64,000 bases of DNA, taken from contig CAJWHM010000005.1 of assembly GCA_913041125.1 (NCBI GenBank), positions 1 through 64,000 on the forward strand. The letters are read 5' to 3'. Made by a program: the position numbers and the translations under genes. The notes below the pieces were generated by a model, which saw only the letters and a program-made list of their open reading frames with translations, did not search any database and had not been told where the DNA came from. Source of the DNA: an uncultured Bacteroidota bacterium (GTDB lineage Bacteria > Bacteroidota > Bacteroidia > Flavobacteriales > Flavobacteriaceae). Shown piece after piece: positions 55,679 through 64,000 of this stretch (its first letter is position 1; every line of letters starts with the position of its first letter).

Positions 55679-56560
55679 TTACGAAGATACTGATCCTAAA
55701 TATTTCTTAGGTGTAGTTCCATATTTCTTTTTAAAAGCGGCAATAAAATGACTTGAAGTACTATATCCTAATTTTAATCCAACTTCATTAACATTATACT
55801 TTTGAGAATCAAGCATTCTTCTTGCTTCTTGCATCTTATGTTCTAATAAGTATGCAAATACAGTATCTCCATATACTTGTTTAAATCCTTGTTTAAGTTT
55901 TTTCAATGGAAGACCAATTTCTAAAGCTAATGCATCTAAAGAAGGAGGATCAATCATTCGATCTAAAATAATGTCTTTTGCGTTTCTGATTTTTTGAACA
56001 TTTTGTTCATCAATTAAGAAAGGACATTGCTCAATTGAGGAATCATCGTTCTTATTGAAATAGAGACTTAGAAGTTCATAAATTTTACCCTTAAAATAAA
56101 GGGATTTCATACTATCATGAACTCGAGCTTGTAATATTTGGCTAAGCACTACTGCGATTGATGAAGTAAAAGGCAAATTATCGTAATATTTTTTTGAACT
56201 ATTTTCTGGACTTAAAAAAGATATATGATTCGCATCAGAAGAAAAAAGTGAATGGAATTTAGCTATAGAAATCAGTATGCTTATCATCCAAGTTTCTGGA
56301 GTTAATTCGACATTTATAGGTAAAGGTTTTTGAGGATTATAAAGCAGCATGGAATGATTTTCTTGAACTTGAAAAGTATAATTACCTTGATTAAATATGA
56401 AGTTAGTTTGACCTTTTAGACAAAAATGGAATTGTATAACGTCCTTATTAACATCCTTTTTTTTATTAACTAAAATATCACTATCGTTTTTTGTTCTTAA
56501 AACAACAAATCCATTTTCAATTTTAGTTTCACTAAATGAACTTATATCGTTATTTTCCAT
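55679..56560 (-). CDS. AraC-family transcriptional regulator
   Basis: The 293-residue protein has an N-terminal ligand-sensing region and a C-terminal double helix-turn-helix (LDALALEIGLPLKKLKQGFK and NEVGLKLGYSTSSHFIAAFK, with the AraC signature YGTTPKKY). It is divergent from hemA and followed by hemH after 5 bp, so control of the heme genes is plausible. The ligand, perhaps heme- or iron-related, is inferred from position only. Confidence 0.88.
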   Translation of the reverse strand: MENNDISSFSETKIENGFVVLRTKNDSDILVNKKKDVNKDVIQFHFCLKGQTNFIFNQGNYTFQVQENHSMLLYNPQKPLPINVELTPETWMISILISIAKFHSLFSSDANHISFLSPENSSKKYYDNLPFTSSIAVVLSQILQARVHDSMKSLYFKGKIYELLSLYFNKNDDSSIEQCPFLIDEQNVQKIRNAKDIILDRMIDPPSLDALALEIGLPLKKLKQGFKQVYGDTVFAYLLEHKMQEARRMLDSQKYNVNEVGLKLGYSTSSHFIAAFKKKYGTTPKKYLGSVSS

Positions 56561-56605
56561 AAAAAAGTTTATTAAATATTAGTATACAACACTTAATTAT
56601 TTAAA

Positions 56606-56613
56606 CAAAAATA
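56606..56613 (-). promoter_or_regulatory. -7 element for araC-hemH
   Basis: The minus strand reads TATTTTTG, an exact TAnnTTTG match, 45 bases before the ATG at 56560. No clear -33 is seen. Confidence 0.4.
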
Positions 56614-56708
56614 TAATTTTTTGAATATCTGGACAGTGAAATAAAATCCAAAAACCTAAATAGATATTTTAAAACTTTTTATCGTTATTTTTTATATAAT
56701 CTCTATAT

Positions 56709-56716
56709 TATTTTTG
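56709..56716 (+). promoter_or_regulatory. -7 element of the hem operon
   Basis: TATTTTTG matches TAnnTTTG exactly, 23 bases before the hemA GTG. No strong -33 TTG is visible 19-21 bases upstream, which would fit an activator-dependent promoter. Confidence 0.45.
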
Positions 56717-56739
56717 TTTCGGAATTTGATTTAGCTTTA

Positions 56740-57966
56740 GTGGAACAGTACGATTTCTTTGTTGTAGGTATAAGCTATAAAACCGCAGATATAAATGTTA
56801 GGGGTAAATTTAGCCTTAATGACACCCAACAACATGCATTATTCTTGGATGCAAAAAAATCAAATATAAAAGACCTCTTAGTTATAAAAACATGCAACAG
56901 GACGGAACTTTATGCGTGGACCAATGATTTAGATTTTCTTATTGACTTATTATGTAAGCATAGTGATGGGAACAGAAAACTCTATGATACCATAGGTTAT
57001 AATTACACAGGAGAAAAAGGAATTTCACACCTATTTCGTGTTGGTTCAGGACTTGAAAGTCAAATACTTGGTGATTTTGAGATTATAGGTCAAATTAAAC
57101 AAAGTTTTTATCGTTCAAAAAAAATGGGGCTAGCAAATGGATACTTAGAAAGATTAATCAATTCTGTTATTCAGTCTAGTAAAAGAATTAAAACAGAAAC
57201 TTCTATTTCAACTGGAGCCACTTCAGTAGCATTTGCTTCAGTCCAATATATTTTAAGTCATGTAAAAAATATTTCCAATAAAAATATCTTGCTTTTTGGA
57301 ACAGGTAAAATAGGTGCTAATACATGTGAAAATCTAGTAAAACACACACAAAATGATCATATCACTTTAATCAATCGAACCAAAGAACGTGCAGAAAAAA
57401 TTGGTAGTAAATTTCCGGTTATTGTAAAACCTTATTCCGAGTTAACATCAGCAATATATGATGCAGATATATTAATTGTTGCCACTGGAGCACAAGCACC
57501 AACAATAAGTAAAGATTTAATTCTTAATAGTAAGCCTTTACTTATTCTAGATTTATCAATCCCAAGAAATGTATCATTAGAAATAACTGATATAGAAAAT
57601 ATCAGCGTTGTTCATCTGGATGAGCTTTCTCAAATTACAGATGAGACTTTTGAAAAACGAAAAAAACTTATTCCTAAGGCAGAAAAAATTCTAAATGAAG
57701 TAAAAAATGAATTTTTGACTTGGTTTAAACATCGAAAATATATTCCTGCGCTTAATGCTTTTAAAGAAAAAATTGTTTTTTCAAAGAAAGAAAAATTTGA
57801 ATTAGAAAAGTATATTAACCACTGTTTTGGTTACCAGCAAAAACAACAAATCGCACAAAAAATAACAGGACAAATAGCAGCCTATATTCGTGAAAATCCA
57901 AATAATGCAAAACAAACAATTGAACTAATTGAAGATATTTTTGAACTTGATCCAAAGAATCTGTAA
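56740..57966 (+). CDS. hemA: Glutamyl-tRNA reductase
   Basis: HemA makes glutamate-1-semialdehyde in the C5 heme pathway. The 408-residue protein begins at a GTG (MEQYDFFVVGISYKTA) and has the nucleophile C52 in VIKTCNRTELYA, the GSGLESQILGDFEI region and the NADPH-binding LLFGTGKIGANTCE. It is first in hemA-C-D-E-F. The partner hemL (glutamate-1-semialdehyde aminotransferase) is not in the window. Confidence 0.96.
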   Translation: MEQYDFFVVGISYKTADINVRGKFSLNDTQQHALFLDAKKSNIKDLLVIKTCNRTELYAWTNDLDFLIDLLCKHSDGNRKLYDTIGYNYTGEKGISHLFRVGSGLESQILGDFEIIGQIKQSFYRSKKMGLANGYLERLINSVIQSSKRIKTETSISTGATSVAFASVQYILSHVKNISNKNILLFGTGKIGANTCENLVKHTQNDHITLINRTKERAEKIGSKFPVIVKPYSELTSAIYDADILIVATGAQAPTISKDLILNSKPLLILDLSIPRNVSLEITDIENISVVHLDELSQITDETFEKRKKLIPKAEKILNEVKNEFLTWFKHRKYIPALNAFKEKIVFSKKEKFELEKYINHCFGYQQKQQIAQKITGQIAAYIRENPNNAKQTIELIEDIFELDPKNL

Positions 57967-57971
57967 TAAGA

Positions 57972-58877
57972 ATGGTGCGTATAGGAACTAGAAAAAGTGC
58001 TCTTGCAATTTGGCAAGCTAATCAGGTTAAAAACGGATTGGAAAAAAATGGTTATTCATCCATTTTAATTCCAATTGAAAGTACTGGGGATAAAGAATTA
58101 AGTAAACCTATATATGAGATAGGTGTGCAAGGAGTTTTCACAAAAAACCTAGACCAGGCTCTTTTGGACAAAAAAATAGATATTGCTGTCCATAGCCTAA
58201 AAGATGTGCCGACATTATTACCTAAAGAAATTGAAATCTCAGCATGTCTAAAACGAGGACTAGTAAATGATGTCTTAGTTTATCATCCCAATTTTTTAAA
58301 CTGGGAAGAAAGCAACTCTGTTGGAACAAGTAGCTTAAGAAGAAAAGCACAATGGTTAAGAAAATACCCTAACCACATAATTGAAAACTTAAGAGGAAAT
58401 CTTGAAACTCGTCTAGAAAAAATGAAAAAATCAAGTTGGGGAGGAGCTATTTTTGCTCAAGCTGGCCTTGATCGTTTGAATTTGTTAGATGAAAAATTTT
58501 TAGTTTTAGACTGGATGATTCCTGCGCCCTCTCAAGGAATTATTGGGATAACTTCATTAATTCAAAACAAAAATATTTCTAAAATTGTTAAAAAAATTAA
58601 TTGTACTAAAACTTATTTGTGTGCAGGTATAGAACGCAATTTTCTTAGAACTTTAGAAGGCGGCTGTACTGCACCCATTGGAGCAAATGCTTTTATTGAC
58701 AAAGAAGTTGTTTATTTTAAATATGGATTGTTTTCTTTGGATGGTAAAAAAGCGATAATTGATGAATGCAAAATATCAATTGACGGGCTAAATAATGCTG
58801 GAGAAAATATTGCTGAAAATTTATTGAAAAATGGTGGTTCTAATTTGATGAGAGAAATAAAAAGTCAAATGAAATGA
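57972..58877 (+). CDS. hemC: Hydroxymethylbilane synthase (porphobilinogen deaminase)
   Basis: The enzyme polymerises four porphobilinogens. The 301-residue protein starts MVRIGTRKSALAIWQANQV and has DIAVHSLKDVPT, GTSSLRRKAQ and the dipyrromethane-binding cysteine C232 in EGGCTAPIGANAF. It is 5 bp after hemA and overlaps hemD by 4 bp. Confidence 0.96.
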   Translation: MVRIGTRKSALAIWQANQVKNGLEKNGYSSILIPIESTGDKELSKPIYEIGVQGVFTKNLDQALLDKKIDIAVHSLKDVPTLLPKEIEISACLKRGLVNDVLVYHPNFLNWEESNSVGTSSLRRKAQWLRKYPNHIIENLRGNLETRLEKMKKSSWGGAIFAQAGLDRLNLLDEKFLVLDWMIPAPSQGIIGITSLIQNKNISKIVKKINCTKTYLCAGIERNFLRTLEGGCTAPIGANAFIDKEVVYFKYGLFSLDGKKAIIDECKISIDGLNNAGENIAENLLKNGGSNLMREIKSQMK

Positions 58878-59545
58878 GATTACTTTCTACCAAAATTTTA
58901 GATTTAAACTTTAAATTTCAAATAGCTCAAATAGGTATTTCTATATTTGAGCATCCTTTTATAAAAATTAATTCAATCCCATTAAAAAATTTTAAATTCC
59001 AGTCATCATTTATTTTTTCGAGTCAAAATGCTGTAAAGATTGCATTTGAAAATCCTCAAATAAAAAAACAGATAGGAGGCAAAAGATACTTTTGTGTTGG
59101 AGAGAAAACTAAAGCCCTACTTGAAAAAAATGGACAAAAAGTAATTAAAATGACTCATAATGCTTCTGATTTAGGTTTTCACATAATTAAGACCTACAAA
59201 AATGAAACCTTTTCTTTCTTTTGCGGGAAACTTCGAAGACATGAAATAGAATCATTGTTAGCAAAAGAAAAAATAAGTCTTCAAATACATGAAATTTATA
59301 ATACAATTTACAATTCAAAAAAATTTGACAATCAATTTGACGGTGTTTTATTTTTTAGCCCTTCTGCAGTAAACAGTTTTTTTAAAAAAAATAATTGGTC
59401 TTCAAAAGTTCATGCATTTTCTATAGGCAAAAGCACTTCGAAAACTTTAGAAAAATTTACAAGGGATTTTACAGAAGCAAAAAAACCAAATGAAAATGAA
59501 TTACTATCAATTCTTAATAGTCATTATTTAAAACATTATGCTTAA
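58874..59545 (+). CDS. hemD: Uroporphyrinogen-III synthase
   Basis: The enzyme cyclises hydroxymethylbilane with ring-D inversion. The family is poorly conserved; the 223-residue length, [15 protein letters not shown] and [13 protein letters not shown] in the two lobes, and the position between hemC and hemE identify it. It overlaps hemC by 4 bp and hemE by 8 bp. Confidence 0.85.
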   Translation: MRLLSTKILDLNFKFQIAQIGISIFEHPFIKINSIPLKNFKFQSSFIFSSQNAVKIAFENPQIKKQIGGKRYFCVGEKTKALLEKNGQKVIKMTHNASDLGFHIIKTYKNETFSFFCGKLRRHEIESLLAKEKISLQIHEIYNTIYNSKKFDNQFDGVLFFSPSAVNSFFKKNNWSSKVHAFSIGKSTSKTLEKFTRDFTEAKKPNENELLSILNSHYLKHYA

Positions 59546-60560
59546 AAATGATCTTTTTTTAAAAGCCCTGAATGGTGAAAAAGTAAAACGCCCTCCAGTT
59601 TGGATGATGCGCCAAGCCGGTCGTTATTTACCTGATTTTATGACATTAAAAAATAAATATGATTTTTTTACACGTTGTCAAACTCCAGAATTAGCAACAA
59701 AAATTACTTTAATGCCTATCGAACAAATTGGCCCTGATGCAGCAATATTATTTAGTGACATATTAGTTGTTCTTCAAGCTATGCAAATGACCGTGGAAAT
59801 GAGAGACAATATTGGGCCTTGGATACCAAATCCCGTAAGGTCCCAATCTGATATTGACAAATTAATTATTCCAAATATCAATGAACACTTAGGATATGTA
59901 ATGGAGGCAATTAAAATGACTAAAACAGAACTCAATCAGAGGGTCCCGCTAATTGGCTTTGCTGGCTCACCATGGACTTTATTATGTTATGCTGTTCAAG
60001 GACAAGGTTCAAAAAATTTTGATAAGGCAAAGGCTTTTTGTTTTAGTCAAACTAATGAAGCTCATAGTTTACTTCAAAAAATTACAGATACAACGATTCT
60101 ATATCTTAAAGAAAAAGTTGCTTGTGGTGTAAATGCTATTCAAATATTTGATTCATGGGGTGGATTGCTTTCACCAGAAGATTATAATATTTTTTCGTGG
60201 CCCTACATTCAACAAATAATTGATGCTCTTAAAAATGAGATACCTACGATTATATTTGGAAAAGGATGTTGGTTTGCCTTACATCAAATGGGGAAGTCAG
60301 GAGCGGCTGCTCTTGGAGTAGATTGGACTTGTTCAGCTAAAAATGCAAGATATCTTTCTGGAGGACAAATTACTCTTCAAGGAAATTTTGATCCATCTAG
60401 ATTGTTATCTCCCATAACTGAGATAACAGAAGCTGTATACAAAATGATAAACGAATTTGGTAAAGATAGATATATAGTCAATTTAGGTCACGGTATATTA
60501 CCCAATATTCCTGTAGACCATGCAAAAGCTTTTGTCGATGCAGTAAAATCATATTATTAA
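59538..60560 (+). CDS. hemE: Uroporphyrinogen decarboxylase
   Basis: HemE removes four carboxyl groups to give coproporphyrinogen III. The 340-residue protein has the active-site [39 protein letters not shown] and NLGHGILPN. Its start overlaps the end of hemD, and hemF follows after 9 bp. Confidence 0.97.
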   Translation: MLKNDLFLKALNGEKVKRPPVWMMRQAGRYLPDFMTLKNKYDFFTRCQTPELATKITLMPIEQIGPDAAILFSDILVVLQAMQMTVEMRDNIGPWIPNPVRSQSDIDKLIIPNINEHLGYVMEAIKMTKTELNQRVPLIGFAGSPWTLLCYAVQGQGSKNFDKAKAFCFSQTNEAHSLLQKITDTTILYLKEKVACGVNAIQIFDSWGGLLSPEDYNIFSWPYIQQIIDALKNEIPTIIFGKGCWFALHQMGKSGAAALGVDWTCSAKNARYLSGGQITLQGNFDPSRLLSPITEITEAVYKMINEFGKDRYIVNLGHGILPNIPVDHAKAFVDAVKSYY

Positions 60561-60569
60561 TTTATTGCA

Positions 60570-61472
60570 ATGAAAAATAAATTTTACAAATATTTACAAT
60601 TACTGCAAGATAATTTTACCAATGAATTTGAAAAAATTGATGCTAAAGCTAAATTTAATGAGGATATTTGGATTCGCCCTGAAGGTGGTGGTGGAAAAAC
60701 AAGAATAATTGAAAATGGAGGTGTAATAGAAAAAGGGGGTGTAAATATCTCTTCAGTCCATGGTCCTCTTCCTGAAAGTATGCAAGAGTACTTTAAAGTT
60801 GAAAATGTAGATTTCTATGCATGTGGATTAAGTTTAGTAATCCATCCAAATAATCCAATGGCACCGACTGTTCATGCTAACTGGAGATATTTTGAGATGT
60901 ATGATAAAAATGGAAAAATAATTGACCAGTGGTTTGGTGGAGGTCTTGATCTAACACCATATTATTTTTTCAAAGAAGATGCTGAACATTTTCACAAAAC
61001 CTGTAAAGATGTTTGTGATCAATTCAACACAGAATATTACAATAAATTCAAACAAGAATGTGATTCATATTTTTTCAATAAACATAGAAATGAAGCTAGG
61101 GGTGTAGGGGGCTTATTTTTTGACTATCTTAAAGAAGACAAAAACAACACCCTTGAAGATCATTATAAATTCATAATTAGTGTAAGCAAATCGTTTTTAA
61201 CTGCATATGTCCCAATACTAAAAAAAAGAATGAATTTGATATACACTGATGAACAAAAAAACTGGCAAGAAATGAGAAGAGGAAGATATGTAGAATTTAA
61301 TCTTGTTCATGACAAAGGGACAATTTTTGGATTAAGGACAAATGGGAGAATAGAAAGTATTTTGATGAGTCTGCCTCCAAAAGTTCAGTGGAAATATAAT
61401 TTTAAACCCAAAAAAGGTTCGGCTGAAGAAAAACTTTTGAAAATATTGAAATCCCCTAGAAATTGGATCTAA
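60570..61472 (+). CDS. hemF: Oxygen-dependent coproporphyrinogen III oxidase
   Basis: HemF converts coproporphyrinogen III to protoporphyrinogen IX with O2. The 300-residue protein has GPLPESMQEYF, NPMAPTVHANWRYFEM, GGGLDLTPYYFFKEDAEHFH and LMSLPPKVQWKY. It implies aerobic heme synthesis. It ends 63 bp before the antiporter gene. Confidence 0.96.
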   Translation: MKNKFYKYLQLLQDNFTNEFEKIDAKAKFNEDIWIRPEGGGGKTRIIENGGVIEKGGVNISSVHGPLPESMQEYFKVENVDFYACGLSLVIHPNNPMAPTVHANWRYFEMYDKNGKIIDQWFGGGLDLTPYYFFKEDAEHFHKTCKDVCDQFNTEYYNKFKQECDSYFFNKHRNEARGVGGLFFDYLKEDKNNTLEDHYKFIISVSKSFLTAYVPILKKRMNLIYTDEQKNWQEMRRGRYVEFNLVHDKGTIFGLRTNGRIESILMSLPPKVQWKYNFKPKKGSAEEKLLKILKSPRNWI

Positions 61473-61535
61473 GATTTATTTTAGCTAAAAGAAATAGATT
61501 AATTTGTAATTTGAAAATCAAATAATAACAGAATT

Positions 61536-62849
61536 ATGAACACACTTGATATACTATTTGTTCTGCCACTGTTGATTATTTTCTCTTATTTATTTGATGC
61601 TTTTGCGAGAAGAACAAAATTTCCTTCTGTCATTTTACTTATGCTTACAGGAATAATAATTCGTTTTTTTATATCATTTACTAATTATGATAATTTTTCT
61701 TTTTTAGATAATCTTATTCCTGTTTTAGGTACAATTGGTCTAATTTTAATTGTATTGGAAGGAGCGATTGAATTAGAAATTACTGTAGAAAAATTGCCAT
61801 TAATCTTTAAAGGCTTTTTATCAGCTCTAATTATTCTTTTGGCTAATATTTTTGCTTTACAATTTTTATTTAAAAAAACATTCTCAATGGAAGAATACAG
61901 TTCTGTCTTGTTTGCCATTCCCCTTGCAATAATCAGTAGTGCGGTTGCTATTCCCTCAGCTTCAAGTCTACTTAAACGCGATCAGGAGTTTGTAATTTAT
62001 GAATCTACATTTTCTGATATTTTAGGCATTATGATTTTTAATTATTGTTTACTTCAAGCTGAGAATGGAAAAACATTTTTAGGTTTGGAATCACTAATCT
62101 CACTTGGTTTTCAAATTTTAGGTGTAATTCTAATTTCCATTTTCATTACTTATATTCTTTTTAGACTAATACAACAAATTGAGAATAAAGTAAAATTTTT
62201 TTTAATTTTAGCTTTGCTTATTTTGGTTTATGCCTTTGGAAAATTAATGCATTTACCTGCACTAGTTACCATTTTTATTTTCGGAATTTTCATTAGCAAT
62301 GTAAAAACTTTATTACCTAGTTTCTTAAGAAGAAATCTTGATTTAGAAGAGAAAGAAAAAGAACTCAAAGAATTTCATACACTTACAGCCGAATCAACTT
62401 TTTTAGTAAGAACATTTTTCTTTTTATTTTTTGGTTTTTCTATCCAGATTTTGGATTTTTTAAGTATAAAAACACTAGTGTATGGCATAATTATTTTCTT
62501 TGTTATGTTCTTGATTAGATATATATATTTTTCAGCAACTTCATTAAAATTAAGACCAAGTTCTTTAGTATATATGTCTCCAAGAGGATTAATTAGTATT
62601 TTACTATTTATACAGCTTAAGGATGTCTCTTTTTTTGAAATGGAAGAAAATCCAATAAATGAGCAAATTCTTTTAATTGTAATATTAAGTTCTATGTTAA
62701 TAATGCTTTTAGGGACTTTGAATAAAAAAAGAAAGTCTGAAGAAGAAGAAACAGATTTATTTGAAGAGGGGGCTCCTTTTTCTTTAGAAACTGATCATAA
62801 TAATCCTTCATTATCAAAAGAAGATGATGAAAATCAATTAATAGAATAA
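61536..62849 (+). CDS. Cation:proton antiporter within the hem operon
   Basis: The 437-residue membrane protein fits CPA-type antiporters: an early FDAFARRTKFPSVILLMLTGI and later AIISSAVAIPSAS and SPRGLISILLF, with about eleven helices. The C-terminal tail is strongly acidic (EEEETDLFEEG). It is encoded between hemF and hemB, with only one base before hemB, so it is co-transcribed with the heme genes, but a link to heme is not evident. Confidence 0.8.
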   Translation: MNTLDILFVLPLLIIFSYLFDAFARRTKFPSVILLMLTGIIIRFFISFTNYDNFSFLDNLIPVLGTIGLILIVLEGAIELEITVEKLPLIFKGFLSALIILLANIFALQFLFKKTFSMEEYSSVLFAIPLAIISSAVAIPSASSLLKRDQEFVIYESTFSDILGIMIFNYCLLQAENGKTFLGLESLISLGFQILGVILISIFITYILFRLIQQIENKVKFFLILALLILVYAFGKLMHLPALVTIFIFGIFISNVKTLLPSFLRRNLDLEEKEKELKEFHTLTAESTFLVRTFFFLFFGFSIQILDFLSIKTLVYGIIIFFVMFLIRYIYFSATSLKLRPSSLVYMSPRGLISILLFIQLKDVSFFEMEENPINEQILLIVILSSMLIMLLGTLNKKRKSEEEETDLFEEGAPFSLETDHNNPSLSKEDDENQLIE

Positions 62850-62850
62850 A

Positions 62851-63822
62851 ATGTACCCAATTCATAGAAATAGAAGATTAAGAAGTAGTGAAAGTCTTAG
62901 AATTCTTTTGCAAGAAACGTATTTAAGTCATAATGACTTTATTGTCCCTCTTTTTATTATTGAGGGTAATAATCGAGAAGAAAAAATTCCTTCTATGCCT
63001 GGTTATAATAGAATGAGTGTAGATTTATTATCTAAACATGTTAAAAACCTTTGGAACTTAGGGCTAAAAGCAATTTTACTTTTTGTAAAAATTTCAGATA
63101 ATTTTAAAGATAATAAAGGTGATGAAGCACTTAACCCAGATGGATTAATGCAAAGAGCAATTAAAGAAATAAAAAACTCTGTCCCAGAAATGATAGTTAT
63201 GACAGATGTTGCACTTGATCCATATTCTTCATATGGTCACGATGGTATTGTAGAGGAGGGGAAAATATTAAATGATGAAACCATTGACGTTCTTTCTAAA
63301 ATGGCTTTATCACATGCTCTTTGTGGAGCTGATGTAGTTGCTCCTAGTGATATGATGGATGGCAGAATTCTTAAAATAAGAAAGGAACTTGAATCAGCAA
63401 ATTTATATGATACTGTTATTATGAGCTACAGTGCAAAATATGCATCTAGCTTTTATGGCCCTTTTAGAGATGCTCTAAACTCTGCACCAGGTTTTGGGGA
63501 CAAAAAAACATATCAAATGGACTTCAGAAATCGAAAGGAGGCTGTTATTGAAACTAAAAGAGATCTAGAAGAAGGTGCTGATATTGTTATGGTTAAACCA
63601 GGATTAGCATATTTAGACATAATTAGGGACTTAAAAGAAGAAATAAATGCACCCATAGCAGCTTATCAAGTAAGTGGAGAATATTCTATGCTCAAGGCTG
63701 CTTCTGAAAAAGGATGGATTGATCATGATCAAATTATGATTGAGCAACTTTTAAGTTTTAAAAGGGCTGGAGCTAACTTAATTGCATCTTATTTTGCAGA
63801 AGAAATTGCAAAAATTATCTGA
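62851..63822 (+). CDS. hemB: Porphobilinogen synthase (ALA dehydratase)
   Basis: HemB condenses two aminolevulinates to porphobilinogen. The 323-residue protein has the two active-site lysines, K196 in MSYSAKYASSFYGPF and K249 in VMVKPGLAYL, plus GHDGIVEEGKILND and DVVAPSDMMDGRI. It is the last gene of the heme run, 1 bp after the antiporter. Confidence 0.97.
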   Translation: MYPIHRNRRLRSSESLRILLQETYLSHNDFIVPLFIIEGNNREEKIPSMPGYNRMSVDLLSKHVKNLWNLGLKAILLFVKISDNFKDNKGDEALNPDGLMQRAIKEIKNSVPEMIVMTDVALDPYSSYGHDGIVEEGKILNDETIDVLSKMALSHALCGADVVAPSDMMDGRILKIRKELESANLYDTVIMSYSAKYASSFYGPFRDALNSAPGFGDKKTYQMDFRNRKEAVIETKRDLEEGADIVMVKPGLAYLDIIRDLKEEINAPIAAYQVSGEYSMLKAASEKGWIDHDQIMIEQLLSFKRAGANLIASYFAEEIAKII

Positions 63823-63876
63823 TGCTAAAGAGTCTTTTGAATTAGCTAAGCACTGATACATTATTATCCAATAAAT

Positions 63877-64000
63877 CTATCGCTCCGGATTAAAAGAATT
63901 TAAATCTAAACTACTTGTTTTATCAGAAATTAATTCGGTAACTAGTTTTCCTGTAGCTGGTCCTAAACTCCATCCCATCATTGAATGTCCTGTCGCTAGA
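63877..64000 (-). CDS. C-terminus of a D-amino-acid dehydrogenase-like FAD oxidoreductase (partial)
   Basis: The minus strand ends in the frame LATGHSMMGWSLGPATGKLVTELIS...SFNPER and a TAG at 63879-63877. The GHSMMGWSLGPATGK stretch is typical of the FAD-binding C-terminus of DadA-type oxidoreductases. The rest lies beyond the right edge. It is convergent with hemB. Confidence 0.75.
   Translation of the reverse strand, partial: LATGHSMMGWSLGPATGKLVTELISDKTSSLDLNSFNPER

Noticed and set aside
63823-63876. GCTAA ... TTAGC hairpin after hemB
   Set aside because: Five-base stem with a 13-base loop and no T-run.

Overview
The window is a gene-dense, low-GC chromosomal segment of a flavobacterium (Bacteroidota, most likely Flavobacteriaceae and probably marine). 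The evidence is strong A/T bias, TAnnTTTG-type promoter elements, almost no Shine-Dalgarno sequences, a TonB-dependent receptor with a carboxypeptidase-like N-terminal domain, a lipoprotein whose acidic residues directly follow the lipidated cysteine, a DUF2723 protein, a MoxR/VWA pair, and a heme locus with HemF, HemH and HemJ. I see no insertion sequence, prophage, CRISPR array or rRNA.

Layout. 1-4,970: a SPOR-type protein convergent with the rimP-nusA-infB operon. 5,070-7,456: a secreted beta-helix protein overlapping a di-heme cytochrome lipoprotein. 7,540-10,134: a VWA/MoxR-like pair. 10,192-12,923: a thioredoxin-reductase-like flavoprotein, a PhzF-family protein and a Tat-type sugar epimerase. 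13,034-20,039: a tight run of tryptophanase-type lyase, iron alcohol dehydrogenase, RPE-like epimerase, and a complete fructose-type PTS (EIIA, EIIC, EIIB, HPr, EI). 20,115-24,310: a GMC oxidoreductase, an amidohydrolase lipoprotein and an envelope protein. 24,305-24,592: hairpins and tRNA-Gln. 24,638-31,130: DUF2723 protein, a thioredoxin-fold protein, a metallophosphoesterase and dGTPase. 31,308-37,821: a probable surface lipoprotein, a TonB receptor and a PiT phosphate transporter. 37,825-43,480: a YwqK-like protein, nrdB-nrdA, a DUF3109 protein, MarC and a small membrane protein. 43,481-50,094: S41 protease, dCMP deaminase, HupE-like and DnaJ-like proteins, bacilliredoxin, PlsC, a sensor kinase and HemJ. 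50,101-54,639: a large Asp-box protein and a MATE transporter. 54,642-63,822: hemH and an AraC regulator divergent from hemA-C-D-E-F, an antiporter, and hemB. The right edge cuts a D-amino-acid dehydrogenase-like gene.

How the genes work together. The heme genes cover glutamyl-tRNA to protoporphyrin and iron insertion (hemA, B, C, D, E, F, J, H), lacking only hemL. The lipoprotein, TonB receptor and PiT genes look like an outer-to-inner-membrane uptake route, plausibly for phosphate or a phosphorylated compound. The most unusual locus is the PTS operon: it carries its own HPr and EI and is fused by tight spacing to a PLP lyase, a dehydrogenase and an atypical epimerase. Its EI gene lacks a normal start codon in frame, and one extra A in an A4 run would explain this.

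All calls come from reading the sequence and the supplied translations. No database search was run.
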